From NCBI RefSeq assembly GCF_017115105.1, contig NZ_JABXKH010000131.1, positions 1 to 64,000 on the forward strand: a stretch of DNA of 64,000 nucleotides, in the 5' to 3' direction. Below, piece after piece: positions 16,117 through 25,264 of the stretch. The position numbers were made by a program, and so were the translations under genes. The DNA comes from Nostoc sp. NMS2 (GTDB taxonomy: Bacteria; Cyanobacteriota; Cyanobacteriia; Cyanobacteriales; Nostocaceae). Every line of letters begins with the position of its first letter. Within the stretch, counting starts at the first letter, position 1. Below the pieces are notes generated by a model that was given only the letters and a program-made list of their open reading frames with translations, searched no databases and was not told where the DNA came from.

Positions 16117-18033
16117 ATGACTGTTACCAAATCTACCATTGATGATCTGATTAGAAATCAAAACCCTTTTGCAGGCCATATTGTGGTCAGACCGCAACAA
16201 ATCTGGGGTAAAAGTTTTCCTGATATGCCTTCAATTAATGCTCACGCTTCCAATGCAGTTTTTGATGCTGTTGATCAAGTCCGTAAAGGAAAACGTGAAA
16301 CTGTAGGTATCACAATTACAGCAGAAAAAGGCTTAGGTAAAAGCCATATTATTAGTCGGATTCGCCACCAATTGCAGACAGAAGATAGTAGCTTATTTAT
16401 CTACATGAGCAAGTATGATAACTTAAATCAAATTAAGTCTCTGTTTCTGCAAAGTGTCGCCTCTAGTCTTAGAGCTTTTGGTAGTCAAAAAATAATGCAA
16501 TGGCAGGAAATTGCAGCAGCTTTAATTAACGAAGCAAAGCAATGGACTTATACGCCACAACAATATATTAATATGTATCCAGGTTGGTTAAGCCAACACT
16601 CAACTAAGGCGATAGCTCATTTGACAACAAGTGTTCTGAAAGTCAAGCCTGAAATAACCAACTCTTATATAGTGACAGCAATTTTGTGGACACTTTCTTC
16701 CGATCATATTAATTATGCAAGCTATTGGTTATCTGGTTTGGAATTAGCACAATCACAAGCTGAAGAGATGGGATTACCAAATCCTAAAAATGAGGATAGG
16801 GAAGCTGAAGCATTAAGCACTGTTCGTCAAATTCTAGATATCACTAGTAATTATCGAGTTCCAGTGATTTGTTTTGACGAATTAGATATTGCAGATACTG
16901 CTGATAACGGATTTTTAGCAGCGCAAGTTATTGCAAGCTTAGTTAAGGATTTATATAACAGTCTTAAACAAGGTGTTTTACTGTTGGCAATGTATCCTCG
17001 TACCTGGGAAGACCAAATCAAGGCTTTACCAGAAGCTGAAGCAGTTATAGATAGATTAGTAAGTGATCAAGCTGACAGACAGCCTATAAAATTAAGCTTT
17101 CTCAATTCTGATGATATCGTTGCTCTAGTGAGTCAATGGTTACAAGATTTTTATGAAGAACATCAACAAACCCCACCTCATCCTCTCTACCCATTTGATG
17201 AAACTAAACTCAGAGAACTTGGTAAGAGTAGACCTACAGTTAGGTCAGTTTTGAAATGGTGTGCAGAGAATTTTGTACCTAATAAGCATATTATTGATGA
17301 GCCTATAAATTCCACAAAAAGCACTAGGAATACTACAAGTGCATGGACATCTACAACAATCCATTCAGTTAAAGCATACTTCGATAATGAATTAGCAAAT
17401 GTTGAGGCTTCTATTAATTCATTAATGGAAGAAGAAGCAACAATTACTGATGCTCTTTTGCTTGCTTTCAATAATTTAATAGGTAAAACTGTAGAGGGAG
17501 TAACAATTGAATCAATTGAAGAAGTAGAGCCTAGTGCAGCAAATAATGGCTTTATGGATTTCAAAATTATCGGTAACAAGAGAAAAGTGAGGATTGGAGT
17601 AGATGTAGTTCAGCAAGACTACACGGTTATAGGTGCTGCATTGGGAAGACTAATTGATTACAAAACATTTGACCTAACTCGCGGTTGCTTGGTGCGTTCA
17701 AAGATAATTAGTCCAAAAGCAATATTAGCTAGAAAGCATTTAAAAATACTGTTGCAGAAAAAGGGTGGAGAATGGGTAAGCTTGCAAAGCCAAGACATTA
17801 AACCTCTTTTAGCTATCTGTTTTGTTTGGTATAACAGAGAGAGTTACGAAGTGACAGAAAAACAGATATTTGATTTTATTGAGCAAAAGAAACTAGCAAT
17901 CAACAATCCTTTGATTCGAGAAATTCTCAGCGCTCCTTCTGGGCAAGAACCTACTAATTTAACTGATGATGGATTACCGATTAGTATTCCTAAAAGTGTT
18001 AGTACTGCCGATTACGTCGAACTAAATTTATAG
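16117..18033 (+). CDS. Island gene 2: AAA/ORC-like P-loop ATPase
   Basis: This 638-aa protein carries a Walker A-like motif EKGLGKSH near residue 71 and a Walker B VPVICFDELD near residue 249. The N-terminus (IRNQNPFAGHIVVRPQQIWG) resembles ATPases that load or regulate partner proteins on DNA. After the ATPase core (to about 400) come a helical linker and a C-terminal domain with the strand pattern MDFKIIGNKRKVRIGVDVVQ, which loosely recalls a degenerate restriction-endonuclease-like core. It is ten bases from the downstream nuclease gene, so the two are certainly co-transcribed. Defence function is inferred from context only. Confidence 0.85.
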   Translation: MTVTKSTIDDLIRNQNPFAGHIVVRPQQIWGKSFPDMPSINAHASNAVFDAVDQVRKGKRETVGITITAEKGLGKSHIISRIRHQLQTEDSSLFIYMSKYDNLNQIKSLFLQSVASSLRAFGSQKIMQWQEIAAALINEAKQWTYTPQQYINMYPGWLSQHSTKAIAHLTTSVLKVKPEITNSYIVTAILWTLSSDHINYASYWLSGLELAQSQAEEMGLPNPKNEDREAEALSTVRQILDITSNYRVPVICFDELDIADTADNGFLAAQVIASLVKDLYNSLKQGVLLLAMYPRTWEDQIKALPEAEAVIDRLVSDQADRQPIKLSFLNSDDIVALVSQWLQDFYEEHQQTPPHPLYPFDETKLRELGKSRPTVRSVLKWCAENFVPNKHIIDEPINSTKSTRNTTSAWTSTTIHSVKAYFDNELANVEASINSLMEEEATITDALLLAFNNLIGKTVEGVTIESIEEVEPSAANNGFMDFKIIGNKRKVRIGVDVVQQDYTVIGAALGRLIDYKTFDLTRGCLVRSKIISPKAILARKHLKILLQKKGGEWVSLQSQDIKPLLAICFVWYNRESYEVTEKQIFDFIEQKKLAINNPLIREILSAPSGQEPTNLTDDGLPISIPKSVSTADYVELNL

Positions 18034-18043
18034 TTAATTAGAA

Positions 18044-19459
18044 ATGAATCAGCAGTTTTCGATTCCAACAGCACTGTGTTTACCCGTCCCTGATATTGAA
18101 GCCTTAATACAGGGACGTACAATTGCAGCTTTACCCAGGATGTTTATTCGTCCTGGGCAAAGATTTGCACTTTATCCTGCTGACTCTTCAGTTTCAATTA
18201 AAGCTTGGGCTAAATGTGAACTTTGCCAAATTTTAGACGAGACTAAGCCATTAGATATTTTGTCTAAGTTAACAATATGGACACCAAAAGTATTAAAAGA
18301 GATACTACAAAAACAACAGTATCTTTTCCTGGCTTACTTGCGTGTCTATCAGTTACCTCTGTTACAAGAAATATCAGTCAATCCCAACATTCACGAAAAG
18401 CTAGGAAAATTTGTTAGTTTACCTAATTCTCTAACGGTTTCTGAAGAAAAGCCAGTGTTAACTGATCGCACTTTCGCCCAACGCAAACGCCAATTAGAAA
18501 AGCTAGAACCCCCGCTACACCCTGAATTGGAAGAATTGCAGAGTGCGATCGCATCTCTAACCATTAGCCAACCAGCAGCGAAACAATTAGATCATGATAT
18601 TCAAGTATTTTTCGGTTGGAGTAGTAATCACTCTAATCAAAGATTTGATTCAGATTTAATCTGGATTAAGAAGATTGCTGATGTAGGAAATTCTAGTGAT
18701 GGTAATGAATTTGAGAGGCTAGTTCGTAGAAGTTTGATAAAACTAGGATTTTCTTGTTCTAACACTAATCCTAAAGCAAACCTAGACCCTGAAAAATTAG
18801 GAGGCGCCGGAGGCGTAGATTTTTATTGTGAGTATCCTTATCCAGTAGTAGGAGAATGTAAAGCTACCAAAAGTGAAAATGTTCCCAGTAAAACACCGGG
18901 ACAATTAATACAACTAGGCAAAAATCATCTTCAAGAAAAATATGATAGTTGTCTCAAGATAATTGTGGCTGCTGGTGAATTAACTCCTGATGCCCTCCTA
19001 ACTACTATAAATAATCAAATGAATGTAATTCGTCCTGAAACACTGCAAAAACTAGTTGAACTGCAAGCACACTACAAAAATTCTATCAATTTGTTAGAAC
19101 TAAAAGAGTATTTACAACAAGCTCCTTTTGGTTTAGCTGAAGATAAAATTAATACTTATATTGATAAAGTTGAACAATCTATAAGGTTGCGATCGCAGGT
19201 TCTCACAGCAGTCAAAGAACTCTCTGAACAAGATAACGAAACTTCAAAAATGACACATCAGAGTGTCACAGTTACAGAAATTCGTGTTCATTACAATGCT
19301 ACTCATAACCCGAAGCTAAACCCCATGCTAAATGATGAAGTAGTTCACGATTTACTGATTGAACTTTCCTCACCATTAACAGGCTATTTAGGACGAATAA
19401 AAAGCAGTGATTGGAAGAGCGATCGCTTTTACTTTCTCCGCGATTTACCTATTAACTAA
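18044..19459 (+). CDS. Island gene 3: DUF1802-like domain fused to a PD-(D/E)XK (Mrr-like) nuclease
   Basis: This 471-aa protein has an N-terminal region (about 1-115) resembling cyanobacterial DUF1802 proteins, with a FALYP stretch and the signature IWTPKVLKEILQ...YLRVYQLP. A central endonuclease-like domain (about 218-320) includes NEFERLVRRSLIKLGF, GGAGGVDF and the catalytic-type VVGECKATK, which fits a D...ExK site. The C-terminal part is helical. In restriction systems this nuclease class cuts DNA. It is the third gene of the island and ends in a HIP1-containing segment. The nuclease call is strong; the DUF1802 link is recognition by eye. Confidence 0.85.
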   Translation: MNQQFSIPTALCLPVPDIEALIQGRTIAALPRMFIRPGQRFALYPADSSVSIKAWAKCELCQILDETKPLDILSKLTIWTPKVLKEILQKQQYLFLAYLRVYQLPLLQEISVNPNIHEKLGKFVSLPNSLTVSEEKPVLTDRTFAQRKRQLEKLEPPLHPELEELQSAIASLTISQPAAKQLDHDIQVFFGWSSNHSNQRFDSDLIWIKKIADVGNSSDGNEFERLVRRSLIKLGFSCSNTNPKANLDPEKLGGAGGVDFYCEYPYPVVGECKATKSENVPSKTPGQLIQLGKNHLQEKYDSCLKIIVAAGELTPDALLTTINNQMNVIRPETLQKLVELQAHYKNSINLLELKEYLQQAPFGLAEDKINTYIDKVEQSIRLRSQVLTAVKELSEQDNETSKMTHQSVTVTEIRVHYNATHNPKLNPMLNDEVVHDLLIELSSPLTGYLGRIKSSDWKSDRFYFLRDLPIN

Positions 19460-19565
19460 AAATAATACAATATATCTCTTTTCTTCCCTCTGTGTTCTCT
19501 GCGCCTCTGTGGTTCGTTTAAAAATAACTGAAGTGTGTAGCCGTAGACAGCCGTAGGTATCGCAG

Positions 19566-19928
19566 TTATCCCAAAGTCAATGTACCAGCTTGATAATTCA
19601 CCACCAACGGCAAAATTTTTAGCCACTCTGAACCTAACAATACTTCCGTAATTTCATCACCCACATAAACATTAATTTCATACTCATGTTCGTTTAATAT
19701 CACCGTACCGAAATAAATATCAAATCTTGATTCTCCCTTAGCAGTTTGCAAAGGTTCTTCACCGATGTAAGCCCAATCAAGACATTCTAAATCTTGTTTA
19801 TTAATAGCCACAAAGCCTGTGAAACCAGTATCTAACATGGCATCCACAGGCAAGTTTAATCCATCAGATGTGATTAAATCAATTTCAAAAAAAAGTTGCC
19901 CGCTATCCCCAAAGTTACCCTCAATCAT
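19566..19928 (-). CDS. Clan AA aspartyl protease-like protein
   Basis: This 120-aa protein looks like a single-domain retropepsin-type aspartyl protease. It has the catalytic-type motif AMLDTGFTGFVAI near residue 33 and the downstream VLLGSEWL typical of the second half of the fold. Such one-domain proteins would act as homodimers. Its start overlaps the stop of the upstream gene (ATGA, 19925-19928), so the two are translationally coupled. Whether it is proteolytically active is unknown. Confidence 0.85.
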   Translation of the reverse strand: MIEGNFGDSGQLFFEIDLITSDGLNLPVDAMLDTGFTGFVAINKQDLECLDWAYIGEEPLQTAKGESRFDIYFGTVILNEHEYEINVYVGDEITEVLLGSEWLKILPLVVNYQAGTLTLG

Positions 19929-20242
19929 ATTGTGCCAGTTGTTCCCGTTTCATTTAGGCAGAATACACAATGTCTACTATTTGGGTATTTTTCAAGGGAT
20001 TTTTTATGAGCTTGCATTTTATCCGCATCAATTAAGTAATCACCACTATCTGGCTCCACTGCAATATACCAGCCATAATGTTCCTTAATCAAATCAGGAC
20101 GCACACGCTCAAAAATTGCCCGACAACGCCGATAAAATACTTCATCTTCAGCTTTGCGTCTAGCAAGTTCTTCTGGTGGTAAAGTCCGTTCAGGAAAAAT
20201 TCTACCCCGACGGGCAGGTTGTTTTGCAGTTGATTCAGTCAT
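19925..20242 (-). CDS. Small hypothetical protein paired with the aspartyl protease
   Basis: This 105-aa protein has a basic N-terminus (PARRGRIFPERTLPPEEL), a helical charged middle (RCRAIFERVRPDLIKEHYGWYIAV) and a C-terminal CVFCLN Cys pair. The segment HYGWYIAVEPDSGDYLIDAD suggests a small beta unit. I do not recognise a characterised family. It overlaps the protease gene by 4 bp, and the pair looks like a mobile two-gene unit. Confidence 0.75.
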   Translation of the reverse strand: MTESTAKQPARRGRIFPERTLPPEELARRKAEDEVFYRRCRAIFERVRPDLIKEHYGWYIAVEPDSGDYLIDADKMQAHKKSLEKYPNSRHCVFCLNETGTTGTI

Positions 20243-20514
20243 AGCATTGATCCTACTTATTGATGCTGCCTTAACTTTATTTTATGGGAAGCAATAAAGA
20301 GCGATCGCACAACTCACCCCAGGTATCGCTATTTTACTCAGTATGTTTTATTTATGGTGACAAACTTTACAGAAATTTTATACTTAGCCACTGTGTAACT
20401 TCATTTACATGAGATAAGAGATTTAGTACTGTCGAAGAAACACATTATACTTACTACACTGGTATTCATTGATAGCCAATCCGTACCAAGTTTAAGACTT
20501 AGGTGAGATGACCC

Positions 20515-21177
20515 ATGTATTATCAAATTTGGAATTTCTTTCTTAAAGAAGATAAATATATTTTTTGGAAAGAAAAAATAAAACTTAACAAAAAATTTGA
20601 TAAAGTTACATGGCAAAAGATTATTGATTTTTTGTTACTAGTAGAGCAAACTTTCCAATTAAAAAGCCAACTAGCAGAAACCGATAGCCTTGAGCCGTTT
20701 CTCAAGTTAGCAACAGAAAATGGTTACAATTTGACGGCAGAAGAACTAGCGTGGTTTCTAGTTACAAGAAGACAGATTTGGGATCTTTTTGATTTTGCAC
20801 AAAAAACGCCATCTCTCAAAGAAGAATTGCTCATTGCTAAAGATCCGCAGCAGTTCGTTAACATAGCTGCTGATAATGGCTATTCCTTTTCTGTAGAAGA
20901 GTTAGCTTGGCTGTTAATTGAAATCAAATCATCGCCAGAAATAGTATCTATCAACAACAGTGTTGGGGAGATTCTCACAGGTTCAAACTATGGCAGAATT
21001 GACATAGGCTACTGGATTTGGCTAGCAGAAGACTGGGGAATTGTGCCACCATTTTGTCATCGAGAGAAGCCAGTTAATTTATTATCTGGAGATACCAACA
21101 ATCCTTTTTTACTCGATCGCTGTTTCCTACCCAAGAGCTATTTTAATCAACGCCTATTAGTAAGTAGTAATTCGTAA
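20515..21177 (+). CDS. Protein with two Nif11-like domains
   Basis: This 220-aa protein contains two Nif11-type helical units, about residues 62-90 (FLKLATENGYNLTAEELAWFL) and 117-145 (FVNIAADNGYSFSVEELAWLL). Nif11 domains occur in nitrogen-fixation-associated cyanobacterial proteins and as leader regions of ribosomal peptide precursors. Here a long C-terminal extension with no Gly-Gly cleavage site or core peptide argues against a peptide precursor. The last residues and the stop codon come from an AATTCGT repeat. The gene is AT-rich and the function is unknown. Confidence 0.8.
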   Translation: MYYQIWNFFLKEDKYIFWKEKIKLNKKFDKVTWQKIIDFLLLVEQTFQLKSQLAETDSLEPFLKLATENGYNLTAEELAWFLVTRRQIWDLFDFAQKTPSLKEELLIAKDPQQFVNIAADNGYSFSVEELAWLLIEIKSSPEIVSINNSVGEILTGSNYGRIDIGYWIWLAEDWGIVPPFCHREKPVNLLSGDTNNPFLLDRCFLPKSYFNQRLLVSSNS

Positions 21178-21333
21178 TTCGTAATTAAGTTTTATAAATG
21201 GAATTTAGACGCAGCCACACGCAGAGGCTTAGATCCCCAACTTCTTCAAGAAGTCGGGGATCTTTTTGTTCATAACTCCTGCACAGATTGCTATATACAT
21301 CATTACGAATTACGAATTACGAATTACGAATTA
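21165..21333. repeat. Two opposed heptamer arrays around a hairpin
   Basis: AATTCGT units at 21165-21187 and inverted ATTACGA units at 21302-21333 flank a terminator-like hairpin. The arms could pair with each other. Confidence 0.7.
21231..21267 (+). terminator. Terminator-like hairpin after the Nif11 gene
   Basis: AGATCCCCAACTT pairs with AAGTCGGGGATCT, with one mismatch, followed by TTTTTG. A close relative of the same hairpin ends hemA at 28059-28094. It sits between the Nif11 gene and convergent pgi. Confidence 0.75.
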
Positions 21334-21444
21334 TACAGAAGCATCCTAGACGGAAGATAAAACTTATATCTAGGATGCTTCACAATAAAAAATTGTTGCT
21401 GATACAACAATTAGGGACAAAATATGATATGTAGACTAGAGCTA

Positions 21445-23031
21445 TCAGCTAGCAGAAACTGTTAAACTACCGGGTTTCTGAAGATCGCCTTGCAAAACCA
21501 CGCCTCGCTGATTGGCATAGATATGACGCAAAATCTTATAAATTGCCTCAACTTGCTCTGATGCACCTGCTTTTTCGGCGAGTTCTTCAAGGGAAAGGGG
21601 AGTTTTTTCTTTTTGTAGAACTGCTACCACTCGTGTTTGCAAATCGAGAATGGAGGCGGCAGCTTTTTTGCCAGCTTCTACCCCTGGCTGATGGTAGGCA
21701 TTGACGTTAACTAAGCTAGCGTATAAACCAACAGCACGTTCATACAAAGCTATTAATGCCCCTACAGTTCGGGAGTTAACTTGGGCAATGGTGACTGTAA
21801 TCGAATCGCGGTGATTTTCATAAAGCGCTTGTCGGGTTCCTTGGAGAAAACCGGAAAGATAATCGCCTGATGTAACTCCCGGATCTATTTCAGTGGATGG
21901 GCCCTGACGATCTTCCAACACTTCAACGAAGGTAGCAAAGAAATTTGCTACACCCTCACGCAACTGCTGGACGTAAGCATGTTGATCTGTTGAGCCTTTA
22001 TTGCCATAAACGGCGATACCTTGATGGACAACGTTACCGTCTAAGTCTTTTTCCTTGCCCAAAGATTCCATCACCAGCTGTTGCAAATAGCGACTGAATA
22101 AAAATAAGCTGTCCTTGTAAGGTAGGACAACCATATCTTTTTCACCCTTGCCATTGCCAGCAAAGTACCAAGATAAAGCAAGCATTGCTGCTGGGTTATT
22201 TTTCACATCTGGGACGCGGGTAGCGTCATCCATTTCTTTTGCACCATCTAACATGGCGCGGACATCAATGCCCTGTAAAGCGGCTGGTACTAGCCCGACA
22301 GCAGACATTTCTGAGGTGCGCCCTCCTACCCAGTCATACATGGGAAATCTGGCTAGCCAACCTTCATCTTTGGCTAGTTTATCGAGGTTGCTGTCAACGC
22401 TGGTAATTGCTACTGCATATTGAGCAAATTCCAAATTGTGTCCGGCGTAAGCTTTTTTAACTTCAATCATGCCGTTGCGGGGTTCCGGCGTTCCTCCAGA
22501 TTTGGAAATCACCAATACCAAAGTGCTGGCGAGGCTATTTCGTAGGTGATTGATGACGTGATCGATACCTGCCGGATCGTTGTTGTCGATAAAGTGAATT
22601 TTCAGGGGCGGGAAATCAGGAGCAAGGGCTTCTGCGACGAATTGGGGGCCGAGGGCGGAACCACCAATGCCAATGGAGATAATATCCGTAAAGCGGCTTG
22701 CTCTGGGAGGATGAATAGCACCTGTTTGGACTTTTTCCGCAAAAGCTTCGATTTGTTCTAGGGTTTGGACGATTTCTTGTGTAAGTTCTGGAGTTGGCGC
22801 TAAATCAGGATTTCGCAGCCAGTAGTGTCCAACCATGCGATTCTCGTCAGGATTTGCGATCGCACCCTTCTCCAGTTCAGCCATATCCGCAAACGCCTTG
22901 TCAAACTTCGGCTGCAACGATTCCACGAAGGCATCATCGAACCGCATCCGACTTATGTCTAAGTACAGTCCCAATCCCTCGTGGAAATATAACCAGTTTT
23001 GGTATCGTTGCCAAAGTGCCCTAGCATCCAT
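21445..23031 (-). CDS. pgi: Glucose-6-phosphate isomerase
   Basis: This 528-aa enzyme interconverts glucose-6-phosphate and fructose-6-phosphate and links the Calvin cycle to glycogen and the oxidative pentose phosphate route. The SIS-fold motif [14 protein letters not shown] near residue 115, SKSGGTPEP, the [12 protein letters not shown] loop and [14 protein letters not shown] are present. The length matches the shorter cyanobacterial type. It starts at ATG 23031 and stands alone. Confidence 0.96.
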   Translation of the reverse strand: MDARALWQRYQNWLYFHEGLGLYLDISRMRFDDAFVESLQPKFDKAFADMAELEKGAIANPDENRMVGHYWLRNPDLAPTPELTQEIVQTLEQIEAFAEKVQTGAIHPPRASRFTDIISIGIGGSALGPQFVAEALAPDFPPLKIHFIDNNDPAGIDHVINHLRNSLASTLVLVISKSGGTPEPRNGMIEVKKAYAGHNLEFAQYAVAITSVDSNLDKLAKDEGWLARFPMYDWVGGRTSEMSAVGLVPAALQGIDVRAMLDGAKEMDDATRVPDVKNNPAAMLALSWYFAGNGKGEKDMVVLPYKDSLFLFSRYLQQLVMESLGKEKDLDGNVVHQGIAVYGNKGSTDQHAYVQQLREGVANFFATFVEVLEDRQGPSTEIDPGVTSGDYLSGFLQGTRQALYENHRDSITVTIAQVNSRTVGALIALYERAVGLYASLVNVNAYHQPGVEAGKKAAASILDLQTRVVAVLQKEKTPLSLEELAEKAGASEQVEAIYKILRHIYANQRGVVLQGDLQKPGSLTVSAS

Positions 23032-23141
23032 AGGGAAATCTCAAATAAAGTGTTTTTCAAAAACCAGTTTAATGTAAGGTTATAGCGATCCCTGCCTAGC
23101 CTTATACAGTTTACAGTTTTAAGTGTTCGGTTAACCCTGCC

Positions 23142-23297
23142 AATTTTAGATTTTAGATTTTAGATTTTAGATTAAAAATTATTTCGGTTCATGCCTTGCA
23201 CTTTTCTACAAGATACCGCGAACGTGGGTGGAACAATCCAAAATGCAAAATCCTCAAGCCCCGTACCTTTGTGGTCGGGGTCAATCCAAAATTGGTT
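23142..23297. repeat. Second heptamer-flanked element with IS200/IS605-like hairpin
   Basis: TTTTAGATTTTAGATT arrays (23142-23174) and inverted AATCCAAAAT units (from about 23233 and 23284) bracket a stretch ending in CAAGCCCCGTACCTTTGTGG followed by TCGGGGTCA (about 23256-23284). The plan is the same as at 5477-5650. No gene is inside. Confidence 0.5.
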
Positions 23298-23308
23298 AAC
23301 TCTTCACT

Positions 23309-23566
23309 TTAAACATCTGGCATAGGAATGACACGCAGAAATTTCACAATTTCACCTCTGATTTCTATACCAATTAGGTAATTATCGAGGGTGAAGCGGT
23401 GAAAAATGCCTTCACCATCAAGCTGTCGTAGTTCTCTTAGATCGCTCAGTTGCCACTTTTGGGCTAACTCAATAAAGACAAAATCATGCACCCGCTCGTA
23501 AGCAGCAGGTTCTAAATTTTTCAGGTCTAGCAAAAAAGACCTTGCATAGCGCATTTCTAGACTCAC
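23309..23566 (-). CDS. RelE/ParE-like toxin
   Basis: This 85-aa protein looks like a RelE/ParE-superfamily toxin: MRYARSFLLDLKNLEP at the start, a mid region QLSDLRELRQLDGEGIFHRFTLDNYLIG and a terminal beta strand EIVKFLRVIPMPD. Members usually cut mRNA on the ribosome or poison gyrase. It starts at GTG 23566 or ATG 23554. A probable antitoxin gene lies 161 bp upstream on the same strand, an unusually wide gap that contains heptamer repeats. Confidence 0.75.
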   Translation of the reverse strand: MSLEMRYARSFLLDLKNLEPAAYERVHDFVFIELAQKWQLSDLRELRQLDGEGIFHRFTLDNYLIGIEIRGEIVKFLRVIPMPDV

Positions 23567-23620
23567 TAGGCGTTACCTTAACCAAAACTTGAGGGGCCAC
23601 TGGCACTAGTACCGCTTCGC

Positions 23621-23647
23621 GTAATTCGTAATTCGTAATTCGTAATT
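23621..23647. repeat. AATTCGT heptamer array between toxin and antitoxin
   Basis: About four copies of a 7-bp unit lie in the spacer between the RelE-like toxin gene and its likely antitoxin. The array may have been inserted there and could weaken coupled translation. Confidence 0.7.
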
Positions 23648-23727
23648 ACCATTGCGTAAGGGTTTTAGACATTTCATAAGAGTGGCCTATTTACGCCAAA
23701 CTATACTAGCTCGAAAGCGCTGCTGAA

Positions 23728-23925
23728 TCAGAAAAACATCAACAGTCGTACCGCTTCTTCATGGGTTAAGATATCCCACGGTTGCTGCGATCGCTTAACT
23801 TGTTGTATCGCTTTAAGCATATAAAAGTCACAATGTAAAGCTTCGAGAACGTCCCAAATTCTTTGCAAATCGTCATCGGCTAACTGCTCGATTAAGTGAT
23901 GCATTCTCAGTCGCAGCAAATTCAT
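23728..23925 (-). CDS. Probable antitoxin of the RelE-like toxin
   Basis: This 65-aa protein has a helical N-terminus (LRLRMHHLIEQLADDDLQRIWDVLEAL) and a C-terminal DILTHEEAVRLL. This resembles small cyanobacterial antitoxins that accompany RelE-type toxins. It lies upstream of the toxin on the same strand. Start is ATG 23925, or ATG 23904 with a shorter product. The assignment rests on context and general pattern, and the ending MFF may be truncated. Confidence 0.6.
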   Translation of the reverse strand: MNLLRLRMHHLIEQLADDDLQRIWDVLEALHCDFYMLKAIQQVKRSQQPWDILTHEEAVRLLMFF

Positions 23926-24130
23926 AGGCCAATTTTTACCTACAACCCAACACTAAATAGTATTCCCACAAAATTAGCAAAGGTTAACGGCAATATAGCA
24001 CTATGCTCAAGCTACGCTAAAATTTATTCGCCAAGCGTTGAGGGCAGAGGGGCAGAGAGCAGGGGGACAAGGAAAATAACCATGCCCAATTCCCAATGCC
24101 CCATTCCCAATTCCCAAATAACTATTTAAT

Positions 24131-25264
24131 ATGGTTGACTATCTAATTTTCTTAGCAATTTCTACAGCACTTTTTGCTCTATTCGGTTTGGGACTCAATT
24201 TACAGTGGGGCTTTACAGGGTTAATTAACTTTGGTCACATTGCTTTCATGACCCTGGGAGCATATACAACCGTATTATTAAGCTTAAAAGGCGTACCCCT
24301 ATTGATATCAGCAATGGCTGGGGCAATTGTCGCCGCCTTGTTGGGTTTGATAATTGGTTTTGCAACTCTCCGCTTACGGGAAGATTATCTAGGAATTGTC
24401 ACTATCGGTACGGGTGAATTAATTCGTTTGGTGGTAAATAATCAGGAATTACCTGTGGGTGATACCTGGGTTTCTGGAGCGTTTGGTGTGCAAAGTTATC
24501 CTATACCCCTATCCACAGAGCCGAATTTGTTTGTCAGATTACTAATGATTGGGTTGTTAACGCTATTAGCTGCTGTAACTTTCTTTACCTTATGGCAATG
24601 GATTCGTACTACTCAAATATCTCGGACTACTGATTTAGGCAAAAGGACAACTAACAAACAAGAATTTGTGTCGCGCTTGGCTGTGGGAATTGTATTAGCA
24701 GTTTTGGCAACAGCAATTTATATTTCTGGGGTAATTGGACTGTATAATTACAACCCAAAAGCGGGTTTGATGCTGGTGTTGCTGTTGGTTTTAGCATTTG
24801 TATACTGGCGCTTAGAAATTTTGGTGCGATCGCCTTGGGGTAGAATTCTCAAAGCCATCCGTGAAGATGAAGAAATTCCCAAGGCACTGGGAAAAAATGT
24901 TTTTTGGTATAAATTACAATCTCTCATGTTAGGGGGTGCGATCGCAGGTATCGCTGGTGCTTTCTTCGCTTGGCAACTCAGCGCTATTTACCCCGATAAT
25001 TTTCAACCGCAAATCACCTTTGATACTTGGATTATGGTGATTTTAGGCGGTTCTGGAAATAACGTTGGCACAATCTTAGGTGCGGTAATTTTCTTTGCTT
25101 ACGACGCGCTAACACGAGAAGTCTTACCTAGAATCGTCCCCCTTGATGAAGCCCGTTTGGGTGCATTTCGGATCATGGTAATCGGACTAATTTTGATGGT
25201 ACTGATGATTTGGCGACCTCAAGGTATTCTAGGGAAAAAGGAGGAACTCACCCTTGGTAAATAA
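24131..25264 (+). CDS. livM: Branched-chain/neutral amino acid ABC transporter permease (LivM/NatC type)
   Basis: This 377-aa inner-membrane permease has about ten hydrophobic helices. It carries the LivM-type signatures GLNLQWGFTGLINFGHIAF near residue 22 and GRILKAIREDEEIPKALGKN near residue 236, the EAA-like loop contacting the ATPase. It overlaps the ATPase gene by 11 bp, so the two are one operon. In Anabaena the related NatC permease serves neutral amino acid uptake; that identity is inference. No substrate-binding protein or second permease is in this window. Confidence 0.92.
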   Translation: MVDYLIFLAISTALFALFGLGLNLQWGFTGLINFGHIAFMTLGAYTTVLLSLKGVPLLISAMAGAIVAALLGLIIGFATLRLREDYLGIVTIGTGELIRLVVNNQELPVGDTWVSGAFGVQSYPIPLSTEPNLFVRLLMIGLLTLLAAVTFFTLWQWIRTTQISRTTDLGKRTTNKQEFVSRLAVGIVLAVLATAIYISGVIGLYNYNPKAGLMLVLLLVLAFVYWRLEILVRSPWGRILKAIREDEEIPKALGKNVFWYKLQSLMLGGAIAGIAGAFFAWQLSAIYPDNFQPQITFDTWIMVILGGSGNNVGTILGAVIFFAYDALTREVLPRIVPLDEARLGAFRIMVIGLILMVLMIWRPQGILGKKEELTLGK

